Below are positions 1 to 6,874 of a DNA stretch of 16,895 bases, one piece after another. Where the stretch lies: assembly GCA_050743145.1 (NCBI GenBank), contig JBOGDU010000289.1, forward strand, positions 1 through 16,895, written 5' to 3'. The notes under the pieces are model-generated. The model worked only from the letters and a program-made list of their open reading frames with translations. It was not told the DNA's origin and searched no databases. This DNA comes from DASRTE01 sp050743145. Lineage in GTDB: Bacteria; Actinomycetota; Actinomycetes; Jiangellales; Jiangellaceae. The translations under genes were made by a program, and so were the position numbers. The stretch's first letter is position 1. Each line of letters begins with the position of its first letter.

Positions 1-470
1 ACTCCTGGATCAACCAGGGCAGCCCGTCGGAGAACAAGGGCGACGACTCGAACCTGAAGGTGATGTCCAAGTCCGGGGCCAACCTGCGGGCGCTGGTGCG
101 CTTCGCCCTGCCGGCGGAACTGCCGGAAGGATGCGTGGTGGAGTCGGCGACTCTGCGCCTGTACGCCGGGTCGTCGGCGAGCGGACGCACGCTCCAGGCC
201 CTGCGTGTGAGCTCGTCGTGGACGGAGAGCGGCGTGACGTGGAGCAGCCAGCCCACCACGACCGGTACGGCCGCCACGACCGCGTCGGGGTCGGGCTACC
301 GGCAGTGGAACGTCACCACCCAGGTGCAGGCGATGTTCGACGCCGGTGGCAACCACGGCTTCCTCATCAGGGACGCCATCGAAGGTCAGGACCACGAGCA
401 GCAGTTCCACAGCCGGGAGAAGGCCCCCGACAACCCGCCGCGACTGGTCGTCACGTTCGCGCAGGCCTGA
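1..470 (+). CDS. DNRLRE domain-containing protein, C-terminal part
   Basis: The 3' end of a gene that starts before the window; the frame is open from base 3 and ends in TGA at 468-470. The visible roughly 155 residues read like one DNRLRE-type beta-sandwich: an N-terminal stretch SWINQGSPSENKGDDSNLKV, then a strand LRALVRFALP, the alternating hydrophobic ATLRLYAG, a W-rich segment (SSSWTESGVTWSSQP), a YRQWNVTTQVQAM segment and the closing FHSREKAPDNPPRLVVTF. The order (short ordinate repeat, RFxLP, TLRLY, WxxxxVTW, W.VT..V, F.S.E....PPRLVVTY) is typical of this family, found in secreted or cell-surface proteins of actinomycetes. What the missing N-terminal part does cannot be seen. An internal ATG at 60 is not the real start, because the domain clearly begins upstream. 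It ends 5 bp before the convergent response-regulator gene. Confidence 0.8.
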   Translation, partial: SWINQGSPSENKGDDSNLKVMSKSGANLRALVRFALPAELPEGCVVESATLRLYAGSSASGRTLQALRVSSSWTESGVTWSSQPTTTGTAATTASGSGYRQWNVTTQVQAMFDAGGNHGFLIRDAIEGQDHEQQFHSREKAPDNPPRLVVTFAQA

Positions 471-475
471 CGCCG

Positions 476-850
476 TCAGTCCGGGCTGACCGCCCGGGAG
501 AGCGTCGCGCTGACGACCGCCAACAGGTTCGCGAGCGGGAAGGGCTTCATGAGGTACGCGTCCACGCCGAGCTCATGGGCGGTGGCCCGGTCGGCAGGGT
601 CGCTGCGCGATGTGATCACGATGACGGGGACCCGCTCGCCGCGCTCCTGGAGGCGCCGCAGCACATCCAGACCGTCGATGTCGGGCAGTCCCAGATCGAG
701 CAGTTGGAGGTCGACACCACCCGCCGCCACCCGCTCGAGCGCCGCGTTCCCGGTGGGGACCCACTCGACGTCGTGCCCGTGCCTGGCGAGTGCCTTTCGG
801 ATGAAGGACGCGATCAGCGGATCGTCCTCGACGACCAGTACGTTCGCCAC
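476..850 (-). CDS. Receiver-only response regulator (CheY/OmpR-type REC domain)
   Basis: A 124-residue protein made only of a phosphoreceiver domain, with no DNA-binding or enzymatic output domain. Visible receiver residues are the acidic triad E8-D9-D10, phospho-acceptor D52 (in LLDLGLPDIDG), the switch T80 (VIVITSRSD) and K102 in the LMKPF motif. The C-terminus ends a few turns after the last helix. Such single-domain regulators act by phospho-dependent protein contacts; the partner kinase and target are not in the window. The GTG start at 850 is supported by a strong Shine-Dalgarno sequence GGAGGGG about 8 nt upstream. It is convergent with the DNRLRE gene and divergent from the LuxR-type regulator. 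A TGGTCA/TAGGGT promoter candidate lies upstream. Confidence 0.9.
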   Translation of the reverse strand: MANVLVVEDDPLIASFIRKALARHGHDVEWVPTGNAALERVAAGGVDLQLLDLGLPDIDGLDVLRRLQERGERVPVIVITSRSDPADRATAHELGVDAYLMKPFPLANLLAVVSATLSRAVSPD

Positions 851-910
851 GCGTACGTCCCCTCCAGGTAGGCACGGTGCAGATCAGGGCGCGACATCCT
901 CAAGCCATGA

Positions 911-940
911 ACCCTAGGCCCGCTCGGTCACCCATGACCA
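911..940 (-). promoter_or_regulatory. Candidate promoter of the receiver gene, with overlapping GGTCA/TGACC dyad
   Basis: On the minus strand, TGGTCA (940-935) and TAGGGT (916-911) are separated by 18 bp, fitting a -35/-10 pair and giving a leader of roughly 50 nt before the GTG at 850. A small dyad GGTCA-ccca-TGACC (926-939) overlaps the -35 element and could be an operator. The hexamers match the consensus only partly, so this is a candidate by pattern alone. Confidence 0.35.
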
Positions 941-990
941 GCAACGTCGCGTCGTCCGGGCCGGCTGGGTACGATGGCGGCTCACCGGCC

Positions 991-1042
991 GTGACGAGGC
1001 CGCCGGAATCGTCCCCTGCAGCGTTCCCGGCGGCCTCGTCAC
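991..1042. repeat. 16-bp perfect inverted repeat in the divergent intergenic region
   Basis: GTGACGAGGCCGCCGG at 991-1006 is matched exactly by its reverse complement at 1027-1042, with a 20-nt loop. The stem is very GC-rich and has no T-tract. It lies between the divergent receiver and LuxR-type genes, so it is not obviously a terminator for either. TANNNT boxes sit on both sides (TACGAT 970-975 and TATTCT 1044-1049). It could be an operator, a terminator of a short transcript starting near 982, or an extragenic palindrome. The rest of 851-1107 translates to low-complexity Pro/Ser/Ala-rich sequence and does not look coding. Confidence 0.75.
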
Positions 1043-1094
1043 CTATTCTGCCCCCTCAGTGCGCTATGACGCGGCATCATCCGGACACTGGCGC

Positions 1095-1100
1095 TAACCT
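1095..1100 (+). promoter_or_regulatory. -10 box (TAACCT) for a leaderless LuxR-type regulator transcript
   Basis: TAACCT is followed by 7 nt and then the GTG at 1108, so transcription would begin at or next to the start codon. There is no Shine-Dalgarno sequence before this GTG. No good -35 is visible, which is common in actinomycete promoters. Confidence 0.45.
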
Positions 1101-1107
1101 GCCACTC

Positions 1108-2097
1108 GTGACTTCCGCGACGCCGGTCCCGCCGCTCGAGGGCTTCGGGATCGGACCGCGCGGCGACCGCCTCTATCGGGCGGTGTTGCGCGACCGGCAC
1201 GTCGCGGTCGCCGTGCTGGCCGAGCGGCTCGGGTGGCCGCGGTCGGAGGTCGAGGAGGAGCTCGCGCCGGTTGTCGCGCTCGGGCTGCTGGTGGTCCGTG
1301 ACGGCGTCGTCGTGGCCGTCTCGCCACACCTCGCGCTCGGCCGGTTGGCCGACCTCGAGGCCCGCACCCTGCTCGAACGGGAGCGCGCGCTCGACGCGCT
1401 GCGCGGCGCCATTCCCGACTACGCGGCCGAGGAACGCGGTGGCGGCCTCACGCAGACGCGGCTGCAACCGGTCGAGGTCCACACGGGTCCGGACGTCGGT
1501 GCGGTCGTGGACGCGATGATCAGGAGCACCAGCGGCGAGCTCCTGCTGATCCACACGACAGAATGGCTGGACAACCCCGGATGGTCGAAGGGCGACACCC
1601 TGCTGGCCCGTGAGACCGCGGGCGGCCGACCCGTCCGCAGCATCTACCCCACCGCGGCGTTGCACCGCCCGGCGGCTCTCGAGATCGTCCATCAGTGGGC
1701 GGAGATCGGCGAGGACGTGCGGTTGCTACCGTCGCCACCGACGAGGCTGATCGTCTTCGGTAGCCAGGCCGCGCTGATCCCCGTGGAGTGGGGACGCCTG
1801 CCGTCGCGGCGGGTCGTCGTCCGGACACCAGGCATCGTCGAGGCGATGCGCCACCTGTTCGACATCCTCTGGCGTCAGGCCGTCGTCCTGCCGGGCTCGG
1901 ACGACACCGGCGTCCCCGGCGGTCGGAACCAGGTGCTCCGCCTGCTCGCAGCGGGCGCGAAGGACGAGACGATCGCCCGCCAGCTCGGGATCTCCCTGCG
2001 GACGGTACGCCGCCGGGTCGCCGACCTGCTGGGGGAGTTGGACGCCACCACCCGGTTCCAGGCCGGCGCCGAGGCGTCACGGCGGAAGCTGGTGTGA
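1108..2097 (+). CDS. TrmB-like/LuxR-type transcriptional regulator
   Basis: About 329 residues from GTG 1108. Residues ~11-75 look like a TrmB-type winged helix (GDRLYRAVL, then VAVLAERLGWPRSEVEEEL and a VVRDGVVVAV wing). Residues ~76-110 are charged and helical, like the linker helix of this class. Residues ~125-260 resemble the degenerate phospholipase D-like sensor fold found in TrmB-type regulators (GELLLIHTTEW, GRPVRSIYPTAAL, ALIPVEW). Residues ~272-325 form a LuxR/GerE helix-turn-helix (LRLLAAGAKDETIARQLGISLRTVRRRVADLL). It is therefore probably a DNA-binding regulator with two DNA-binding modules around an effector domain; the ligand is unknown. The frame extends upstream to 877, but that part is low complexity; ATG 1066 is the alternative start. 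It stops 60 bp before purA, a co-directional neighbour. Confidence 0.82.
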   Translation: MTSATPVPPLEGFGIGPRGDRLYRAVLRDRHVAVAVLAERLGWPRSEVEEELAPVVALGLLVVRDGVVVAVSPHLALGRLADLEARTLLERERALDALRGAIPDYAAEERGGGLTQTRLQPVEVHTGPDVGAVVDAMIRSTSGELLLIHTTEWLDNPGWSKGDTLLARETAGGRPVRSIYPTAALHRPAALEIVHQWAEIGEDVRLLPSPPTRLIVFGSQAALIPVEWGRLPSRRVVVRTPGIVEAMRHLFDILWRQAVVLPGSDDTGVPGGRNQVLRLLAAGAKDETIARQLGISLRTVRRRVADLLGELDATTRFQAGAEASRRKLV

Positions 2098-2103
2098 CCT
2101 CGA

Positions 2104-2150
2104 TACGCTCGGGCGGCCGAGGTGCTGCCGGCGGACCATGGTGAAGGGGA
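2104..2150 (+). promoter_or_regulatory. purA -10 candidate and Shine-Dalgarno sequence
   Basis: TACGCT at 2104-2109 fits a -10 element just after the regulator's stop codon and would start a transcript near 2116. AAGGGGA at 2144-2150 is a good ribosome-binding site 7 nt before GTG 2158 and decides the purA start over the upstream in-frame CTG at 2122. Confidence 0.5.
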
Positions 2151-2157
2151 CGCGCAC

Positions 2158-3441
2158 GTGCCTGCGATCGTGTTGACCGGCGCCCAGTGGGGCGACGAAG
2201 GCAAGGGCAAGGCGACCGACCTGCTCGGTCCTGCCGTCGACTACGTCGTGAAGTTCAACGGTGGCAACAACGCCGGCCACACGATCGTCATCGGTGACGA
2301 GACATATGCACTCCATCTGTTGCCGTCCGGCATCCTCACCCCTGGCGTCGTGCCGGTGATCGGCAACGGCGTCGTCGTCGACCTCGCCGTGCTGTTCGGC
2401 GAGATCGACGCGCTCGAGGCACGGCGGGTCGACACGTCGCGGCTGGTCGTCAGCGCGAACGCGCATCTGATCGCGCCGTACAACCGCACCCTGGACAAGG
2501 TGACGGAACGGTTTCTCGGCAGCCGCAGGATCGGCACGACCGGTCGCGGCATCGGGCCGACCTACGCGGACAAGATGGCGCGTGTGGGTGTCCGGGTACA
2601 GGACCTGTTCGACGAGAAGATCCTGCGGCAGAAGGTCGAGGGTGCCCTCGCGCAGAAGAACCAGTTGCTGGTGAAGGTCTACAACCGTCGCGCGGCGACC
2701 GTAGACGACGTGGCCGACGAACTGCTCGTCTACGCCGACCGGCTCCGTCCCATGGTGGCCGACACCGGCCGGCTGCTCGGTGCGGCGCTGGACGAGGGCC
2801 GGACCGTGTTGCTGGAGGCGGGCCAGGCGACGCTGCTCGACGTCGACCACGGCACCTATCCGTTCGTGACGTCGTCCAACCCGACCGCAGGCGGGGCGTG
2901 CACCGGGACCGGGATCCCGCCGACGCGGATCGACCGCGTGATCGCCGTGATCAAGGCCTACACCACGCGGGTGGGGGAGGGACCGTTCCCGACCGAGCTG
3001 CTCGACGACGACGGCCAGCTGCTGCGGGACGCGGGAGGCGAGTACGGGACCACCACCGGCCGACCGCGTCGATGCGGGTGGTTCGACGCGGTGCTCGGCC
3101 GCTATGCCACTCGGATCAACGGGGTCACCGACTTCGTCGTCACCAAGCTCGACGTGCTGACCGGTCGAGATTCGATTCCGGTATGCGTCGCCTACGAGGT
3201 CGATGGCACGCGCCATGTCGACATGCCGATGACCCAGACCGAGTTCCACCATGCGGTTCCTGTGTACGAGTACCTGGACGGCTGGACGGAGGACATCTCC
3301 GGCGCCCGGTCGCTCGCCGACCTGCCGAGTGCGGCACGCCGGTACGTCACCACGCTCGAGGACCTCTGCGGAGCACCGGTGTCGGCCGTCGGCGTCGGGC
3401 CCGGCCGCGACGAGATCATCACCGTTCGCGACCTCGTCTGA
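2158..3441 (+). CDS. purA: Adenylosuccinate synthetase
   Basis: Converts IMP + aspartate + GTP to adenylosuccinate, the first committed step to AMP, in the cytoplasm. The 427-residue length is normal. From GTG 2158 the protein opens with PAIVLTGAQWGDEGKGK, giving the catalytic Asp13 in the GDEGKGK loop and His41 in NNAGHT. The IMP-binding stretch GTTGRGIGPTY lies at ~126-136, the switch region YPFVTSSNPTAGG near 240-252, and TTTGRPRRCGWFD at ~298-310 carries the arginines that bind aspartate and nucleotide. The start was chosen because family members begin MPAIV and because of the AAGGGGA ribosome-binding site. It is the only purine gene in this half of the window, separated from purD by the exporter and lipoprotein genes. 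Confidence 0.98.
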   Translation: MPAIVLTGAQWGDEGKGKATDLLGPAVDYVVKFNGGNNAGHTIVIGDETYALHLLPSGILTPGVVPVIGNGVVVDLAVLFGEIDALEARRVDTSRLVVSANAHLIAPYNRTLDKVTERFLGSRRIGTTGRGIGPTYADKMARVGVRVQDLFDEKILRQKVEGALAQKNQLLVKVYNRRAATVDDVADELLVYADRLRPMVADTGRLLGAALDEGRTVLLEAGQATLLDVDHGTYPFVTSSNPTAGGACTGTGIPPTRIDRVIAVIKAYTTRVGEGPFPTELLDDDGQLLRDAGGEYGTTTGRPRRCGWFDAVLGRYATRINGVTDFVVTKLDVLTGRDSIPVCVAYEVDGTRHVDMPMTQTEFHHAVPVYEYLDGWTEDISGARSLADLPSAARRYVTTLEDLCGAPVSAVGVGPGRDEIITVRDLV

Positions 3442-3446
3442 GCCTG

Positions 3447-3471
3447 CATCGCCCGGCGTCTCCGGCGGATG
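3447..3471 (+). terminator. Stem-loop immediately after purA
   Basis: CATC-gc-CCGG, loop CGTCT, CCGG-cg-GATG: eight pairs interrupted by one 2-nt internal mismatch, starting 6 nt after the purA stop. It has no U-tract. It may be a weak terminator. It also covers GGCGGA (3464-3469), the only Shine-Dalgarno-like sequence before the next gene, so it could limit translation of that gene. Confidence 0.35.
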
Positions 3472-3484
3472 TGATGCTGTGCAG

Positions 3485-3982
3485 GTGGCCCGGTCGTCGA
3501 AACGCACCGACCCCCGCGGCGCGTGCCGACGCTCGGTCCTGGCCGTGACGTTCGTCCTCGGCATCCTCGCCGTGGCGGCCTGTGCGGACGACCCCGGCGG
3601 GGCCAGGCCCGACGCGGGCGAGGACGCCCTGGCGGAGTACACCGACGAGGGGGACGGGTGCGAGCAGACCGTCTCGGCCATCGGGTACGCCGACACCCTG
3701 CTTCGTGCGCTGGGCCAGGAGGACCACCAGGACTTCGACGCGGCGGTCCGCTCGAGGCTGGCGGCGGTAGCGGGGACGATCTCACTGGAGATCGACGACT
3801 TCCCCGACGGGCGTACCCGCGAGCAGGCCGAACGGGTGGGCGGCCTGGCCGACCGCGCGCAGGCGTCCGAGGATCCCGACGCGCAGCAGGTGCTCGCCCT
3901 GCGCGAGTACCGGCGCGAAGCCGCGCAGTTGGTGATCGACTGTGCCTCGGCTACCGGCGGCGGGTCGGAGTCGGGTCCGTAG
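3485..3982 (+). CDS. Small predicted lipoprotein of unknown function
   Basis: About 165 residues. A basic N-terminus (RSSKRTDPRGACRR), a hydrophobic segment SVLAVTFVLGILAVAAC and a lipobox VAAC with the lipidated Cys at ~33 indicate an exported lipoprotein. The mature part is acidic at first (ADDPGGARPDAGEDALAEYTDEGDGC) and then mostly alpha-helical. Two further cysteines (~59 and ~153) could form a disulfide. A Gly/Ser-rich tail closes it. I do not recognise the family. Start is uncertain: GTG 3479 and GTG 3485 are both in frame; 3485 is 6 nt after GATGCT, a possible imperfect -10. It follows purA by 43 bp and is convergent with the TetR gene 18 bp away. Confidence 0.72.
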   Translation: MARSSKRTDPRGACRRSVLAVTFVLGILAVAACADDPGGARPDAGEDALAEYTDEGDGCEQTVSAIGYADTLLRALGQEDHQDFDAAVRSRLAAVAGTISLEIDDFPDGRTREQAERVGGLADRAQASEDPDAQQVLALREYRREAAQLVIDCASATGGGSESGP

Positions 3983-4000
3983 GCCGCGATCGGCGGTCGC

Positions 4001-4633
4001 TCAGAGGCCGCGAGCGACCATGTCGAGGGTTCGCTCGAGCACGGCCTGCCGGGCGTCGGAGGGCAACTCGGTCAGCGGGCCGTCAAGGATGAGGTGGGCC
4101 AGGCCGTGCACGGCCGACCACGCGGCGAACTCGGCCAGTGGCCTGCGTTCGGCGGCCAGGTATCCGGCGTCGACGAGGTCGTCGAGTCCGCGGCTGAGCA
4201 TCAGGAACGACGCATCGGTCTCCCTGGCCGTGGCCCGGCTGCCACCTTCCTCGCCGAACGCCGTGCGAAACAGCCCAGGTTCGGCGAGAGCGACCCGGAA
4301 GTACGCCCGCCCGATGGCGTAGAACCGGCGGACGGCGTCCTCCGCCGGGTCCCCGGTCGGCTCCAGGGTCGCCATCTCGGTCCGCATGCCCTCGGCCAGG
4401 ACGTCGAAGGCGCGCTCCTTCACCGCACCCTGCAGCGCCTCGGCGTTGGTGAAGTGTCGGTACGCAGCGGTTGGCGTCACACCGACCACGCGCGCGGCCG
4501 CCCGCACTCCCACTGCCGTGGGACCTCCCTGTTCGGCGAGCTTCGCCCCCGCCGCGATCAGCGCGTTGCGCAGGTCGCCGTGGTGATACCTGCGCCGGGT
4601 CGTCGCCACATCGGCCATATCGGATGTTGACAC
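4001..4633 (-). CDS. TetR/AcrR-family regulator with WHG-type C-terminal domain
   Basis: A 210-residue regulator from GTG 4633, or 205 residues from ATG 4618. After the basic leader RRRYHHGDLRNALIAAG comes the TetR helix-turn-helix, with recognition region RVVGVTPTAAYRHFTNAEAL. The C-terminal ligand domain carries WSAVHGLAHLILDG, the hallmark of the WHG (TetR_C_33) group. It is divergent from the MMPL exporter, and the 74-bp spacer has repeated CACCTG/CAGGTG half-sites, so the likely role is a ligand-released repressor of the exporter and of itself. One CACCTG copy overlaps the GTG start. The effector is unknown. The start is unresolved because neither candidate has a strong ribosome-binding site. 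Confidence 0.9.
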   Translation of the reverse strand: MSTSDMADVATTRRRYHHGDLRNALIAAGAKLAEQGGPTAVGVRAAARVVGVTPTAAYRHFTNAEALQGAVKERAFDVLAEGMRTEMATLEPTGDPAEDAVRRFYAIGRAYFRVALAEPGLFRTAFGEEGGSRATARETDASFLMLSRGLDDLVDAGYLAAERRPLAEFAAWSAVHGLAHLILDGPLTELPSDARQAVLERTLDMVARGL

Positions 4634-4689
4634 CTGCTCACTTTTAAGGCAAGTTTACAGGTGACAAGTTTACACCTGCCAAGCTCACG
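4624..4689. promoter_or_regulatory. TetR/MMPL divergent operator-promoter with phased repeats
   Basis: An AT-rich block between the divergent genes. CAAGTTTACA occurs at 4650-4659 and 4665-4674, and a 7/10 copy CAAGCTCACG at 4680-4689, giving exact 15-bp spacing. CAGGTG (4658-4663) and CACCTG (4673-4678) form an inverted repeat with a 9-bp spacer, and another CACCTG lies at 4631-4636. The stretch 4624-4637 matches 4666-4679 at 12 of 14 positions. The TTTACA copies resemble -35 elements for the exporter; on the minus strand the same repeats give TAAACT, usable as -10 for the regulator. AGGGAG at 4695-4700 is the exporter ribosome-binding site. Confidence 0.65.
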
Positions 4690-4707
4690 TCTGTAGGGAG
4701 CAACCCA

Positions 4708-6855
4708 ATGCTCGGAACGCTGGCATCCTTCGTCGTCCGTCACGCCCGCGCGGTGCTCGCCTTGTCGCTGATCGTCCTGATCGGCGTCGGCGTCCTCGGC
4801 GTCGGCGCCTTCGGCAAGCTGCAGACCGGCGGCTTCGAGGATCCGAATGCCGAGTCGACCGACGCGTCGGCGCTGGTCGAAGAACGCTTCGGGGGCGACG
4901 CGGACCTCGTCTTCCTGGTCACCACCGACGGGGGCACGGTCGACGACACCGCGCCTGCCGCCGCGGGAGCCGAGCTCACGGCTGCCATGGCCGGTGACCA
5001 GGAGCTGTCGCGGGTCGTCTCGTACTGGGAGAGCGGCGCGCCGTCACTGCGATCCGACGACGGATCGCAGGCGCTGATCGTCGCAAACCTCGAGGACGGG
5101 GACGCTGCGTCGGTCGCCGACCGGTACGGCGGGGCCAGCGGGCCGCTGGAGGTCACCGTGGGCGGAAGCGCCGTCGCGGGTGACGACGTGACCGACCAAG
5201 TACTACGCGACCTCGGCGTCGCGGAGAGTATTGCGGTTCCGCTCATCCTGCTCCTGCTCGTCGTGGCGTTCGGAAGCCTCGTGGCCGCGTTGCTGCCCCT
5301 GGTCGTCGGTGCGATCGCGATCATGGGGACACTTGGCGTGCTGTCCATCCTGGCCGACCTGACCGACGTGTCGGTGTTCGCCGTGAACTTGACCACCGCG
5401 CTCGGGCTGGGCCTGGCGATCGACTACGCCCTGCTGATGGTGAGCCGCTTCCGCGAGGAGCTCAGCCGCGGACTCGCGGTGTCCGACGCGGTGGTACGCA
5501 CAGTGGAGACGGCAGGTCGCACGATCGTGTTCAGCGCCCTCGCCGTCGCTGCGGCGTTGGCGGTACTGCTGCTCTTCCCGCTCTACTTCCTCCGTTCCTT
5601 CGCGTACGCGGGGGTCGGCGTCGTGGCGATCGCGATCGTGGGCGCCATCGTCGTACTGCCGGCTCTGCTGACCGTGCTCGGGCCACGGGTCAACGCGGGA
5701 CGGCTGCCGTGGGCGGCAAAGGTCACGGCCGGGGCCGCGGCGCCGTTCTGGGGCCGGCTGGCGGCCAGGGTCATGCGCCGGCCGGCACTGTTCGCCCTCC
5801 CGGTGATGGCGCTCCTGCTGGTCGCGGCGGCACCGCTGCTGCAGGTCAGCTTCGGCACGCCCGACGACCGGGTGCTTCCGACGAGCGCAGCGAGCCGGCA
5901 GGTGGGAGATGCGATCCGGGACGGCTTCGCCAGCGACGACACCACGGCGATCGACGTGGTGACCGCCGGCCCGGTCGAATCCGAGGCGCTCGCGGACTAC
6001 GCGTCGCGCCTGTCGATGGTCCCGGCTGTCGAGCGGGTCGATTCCGGCGCCGGGATCTTCGTCGACGGTGTGGTCGTGGCCCGAGGCGGCTCCGCCGCTG
6101 GGCTCTCGACCGAGGCCGGCGAGCGCCTGGCCGTCGTGACGGCCGCGGACGCAAGGTCGTCGACAGCGCAGGAGTTGGTGGGCGACGTTCGCGACGTCCG
6201 GGCTCCGAGCGGCGTCGACGCGCTGGTCGGCGGCGAGACGGCGACTCTCGTCGACAGCCTGGACGCCATCGGGGGGCGGCTCCCGCTGGCGGCCGGACTC
6301 GTCGCCGTGACGACGTTCGTCGTGCTCTTCCTGTTCACCGGCAGCGTCGTCCAGCCGCTGCGTTCCCTGCTGAGCAACGCGCTGACTCTGGGTGCCACGC
6401 TCGGTCTGATGGTTCTGATCTTCCAAGAGGGCTTCGGGTCGTCGTTGCTCGGGTTCACGCCGCTCGCGTTGGACACATCGATGCTCGTACTGATGTTCTG
6501 CCTCGTCTTCGGCTTGTCCATGGACTACGAGATGTTCGTGATGAGCCGGATCAAGGAGCAGTACGACGCGGGAGCGAGCGTCGAGCAGGCGACGCGGCAC
6601 GGGCTGGCACACACCGGCCGCATCGTCACGACGGCTGCTGCACTGATCGCGGTCTCGTTCTTCGCGTTCGTGACCAGCCAGGTGAGCTTCATCCAGATGT
6701 TCGGGCTCGGTGCCGGACTGGCCATCCTCATCGATGCGACGCTGGTGCGTGGCATCCTGTTGCCGGCCTCGATGCGGGTCCTCGGCCCCGCGTCGTGGTA
6801 CGCCCCTGCCGGCCTGCGCCACCTGCACACGAGGGTCGGTCTGGCCGAGATCTGA
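4708..6855 (+). CDS. MMPL-family (RND superfamily) transporter
   Basis: A 715-residue proton-driven membrane exporter, the usual length for short YdfJ-like MMPL proteins. TM1 is at ~15-34. A first extracytoplasmic domain (~38-170) is followed by TM2-6 (~173-325), TM7 (~359-380), a second extracytoplasmic domain (~382-525) and the last TM bundle (~526-690). The two Asp-Tyr pairs of the MMPL proton relay are visible at D239-Y240 (LAIDYALLMVSRFREEL) and D606-Y607 (LSMDYEMFVMSRIKEQ), the internal repeat expected of the fold. ATG 4708 has AGGGAG 7 nt upstream. Substrates of this group include lipids and hydrophobic drugs; the substrate here cannot be read from sequence. Divergent TetR control is the common arrangement for such exporters. 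Confidence 0.93.
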   Translation: MLGTLASFVVRHARAVLALSLIVLIGVGVLGVGAFGKLQTGGFEDPNAESTDASALVEERFGGDADLVFLVTTDGGTVDDTAPAAAGAELTAAMAGDQELSRVVSYWESGAPSLRSDDGSQALIVANLEDGDAASVADRYGGASGPLEVTVGGSAVAGDDVTDQVLRDLGVAESIAVPLILLLLVVAFGSLVAALLPLVVGAIAIMGTLGVLSILADLTDVSVFAVNLTTALGLGLAIDYALLMVSRFREELSRGLAVSDAVVRTVETAGRTIVFSALAVAAALAVLLLFPLYFLRSFAYAGVGVVAIAIVGAIVVLPALLTVLGPRVNAGRLPWAAKVTAGAAAPFWGRLAARVMRRPALFALPVMALLLVAAAPLLQVSFGTPDDRVLPTSAASRQVGDAIRDGFASDDTTAIDVVTAGPVESEALADYASRLSMVPAVERVDSGAGIFVDGVVVARGGSAAGLSTEAGERLAVVTAADARSSTAQELVGDVRDVRAPSGVDALVGGETATLVDSLDAIGGRLPLAAGLVAVTTFVVLFLFTGSVVQPLRSLLSNALTLGATLGLMVLIFQEGFGSSLLGFTPLALDTSMLVLMFCLVFGLSMDYEMFVMSRIKEQYDAGASVEQATRHGLAHTGRIVTTAAALIAVSFFAFVTSQVSFIQMFGLGAGLAILIDATLVRGILLPASMRVLGPASWYAPAGLRHLHTRVGLAEI

Positions 6856-6874
6856 GCGCCCGGGCCGGACGACG

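Noticed and set aside
877..1107. Upstream extension of the LuxR-type regulator frame
   Set aside because: The residues are low-complexity Pro/Ser/Ala and the stretch contains the hairpin and promoter boxes; the winged-helix domain begins just after GTG 1108.
2077..3696. Long minus-strand open frame opposite purA
   Set aside because: It mirrors purA in a GC-rich genome where antisense frames stay open; the protein is rich in Arg/Asp/His/Val with no recognisable domain, and purA on the plus strand is certain.
5203..6828. Long minus-strand open frame opposite the MMPL exporter
   Set aside because: Extreme Arg/Asp/Gln/His composition and no domain; it is the shadow of the exporter gene.
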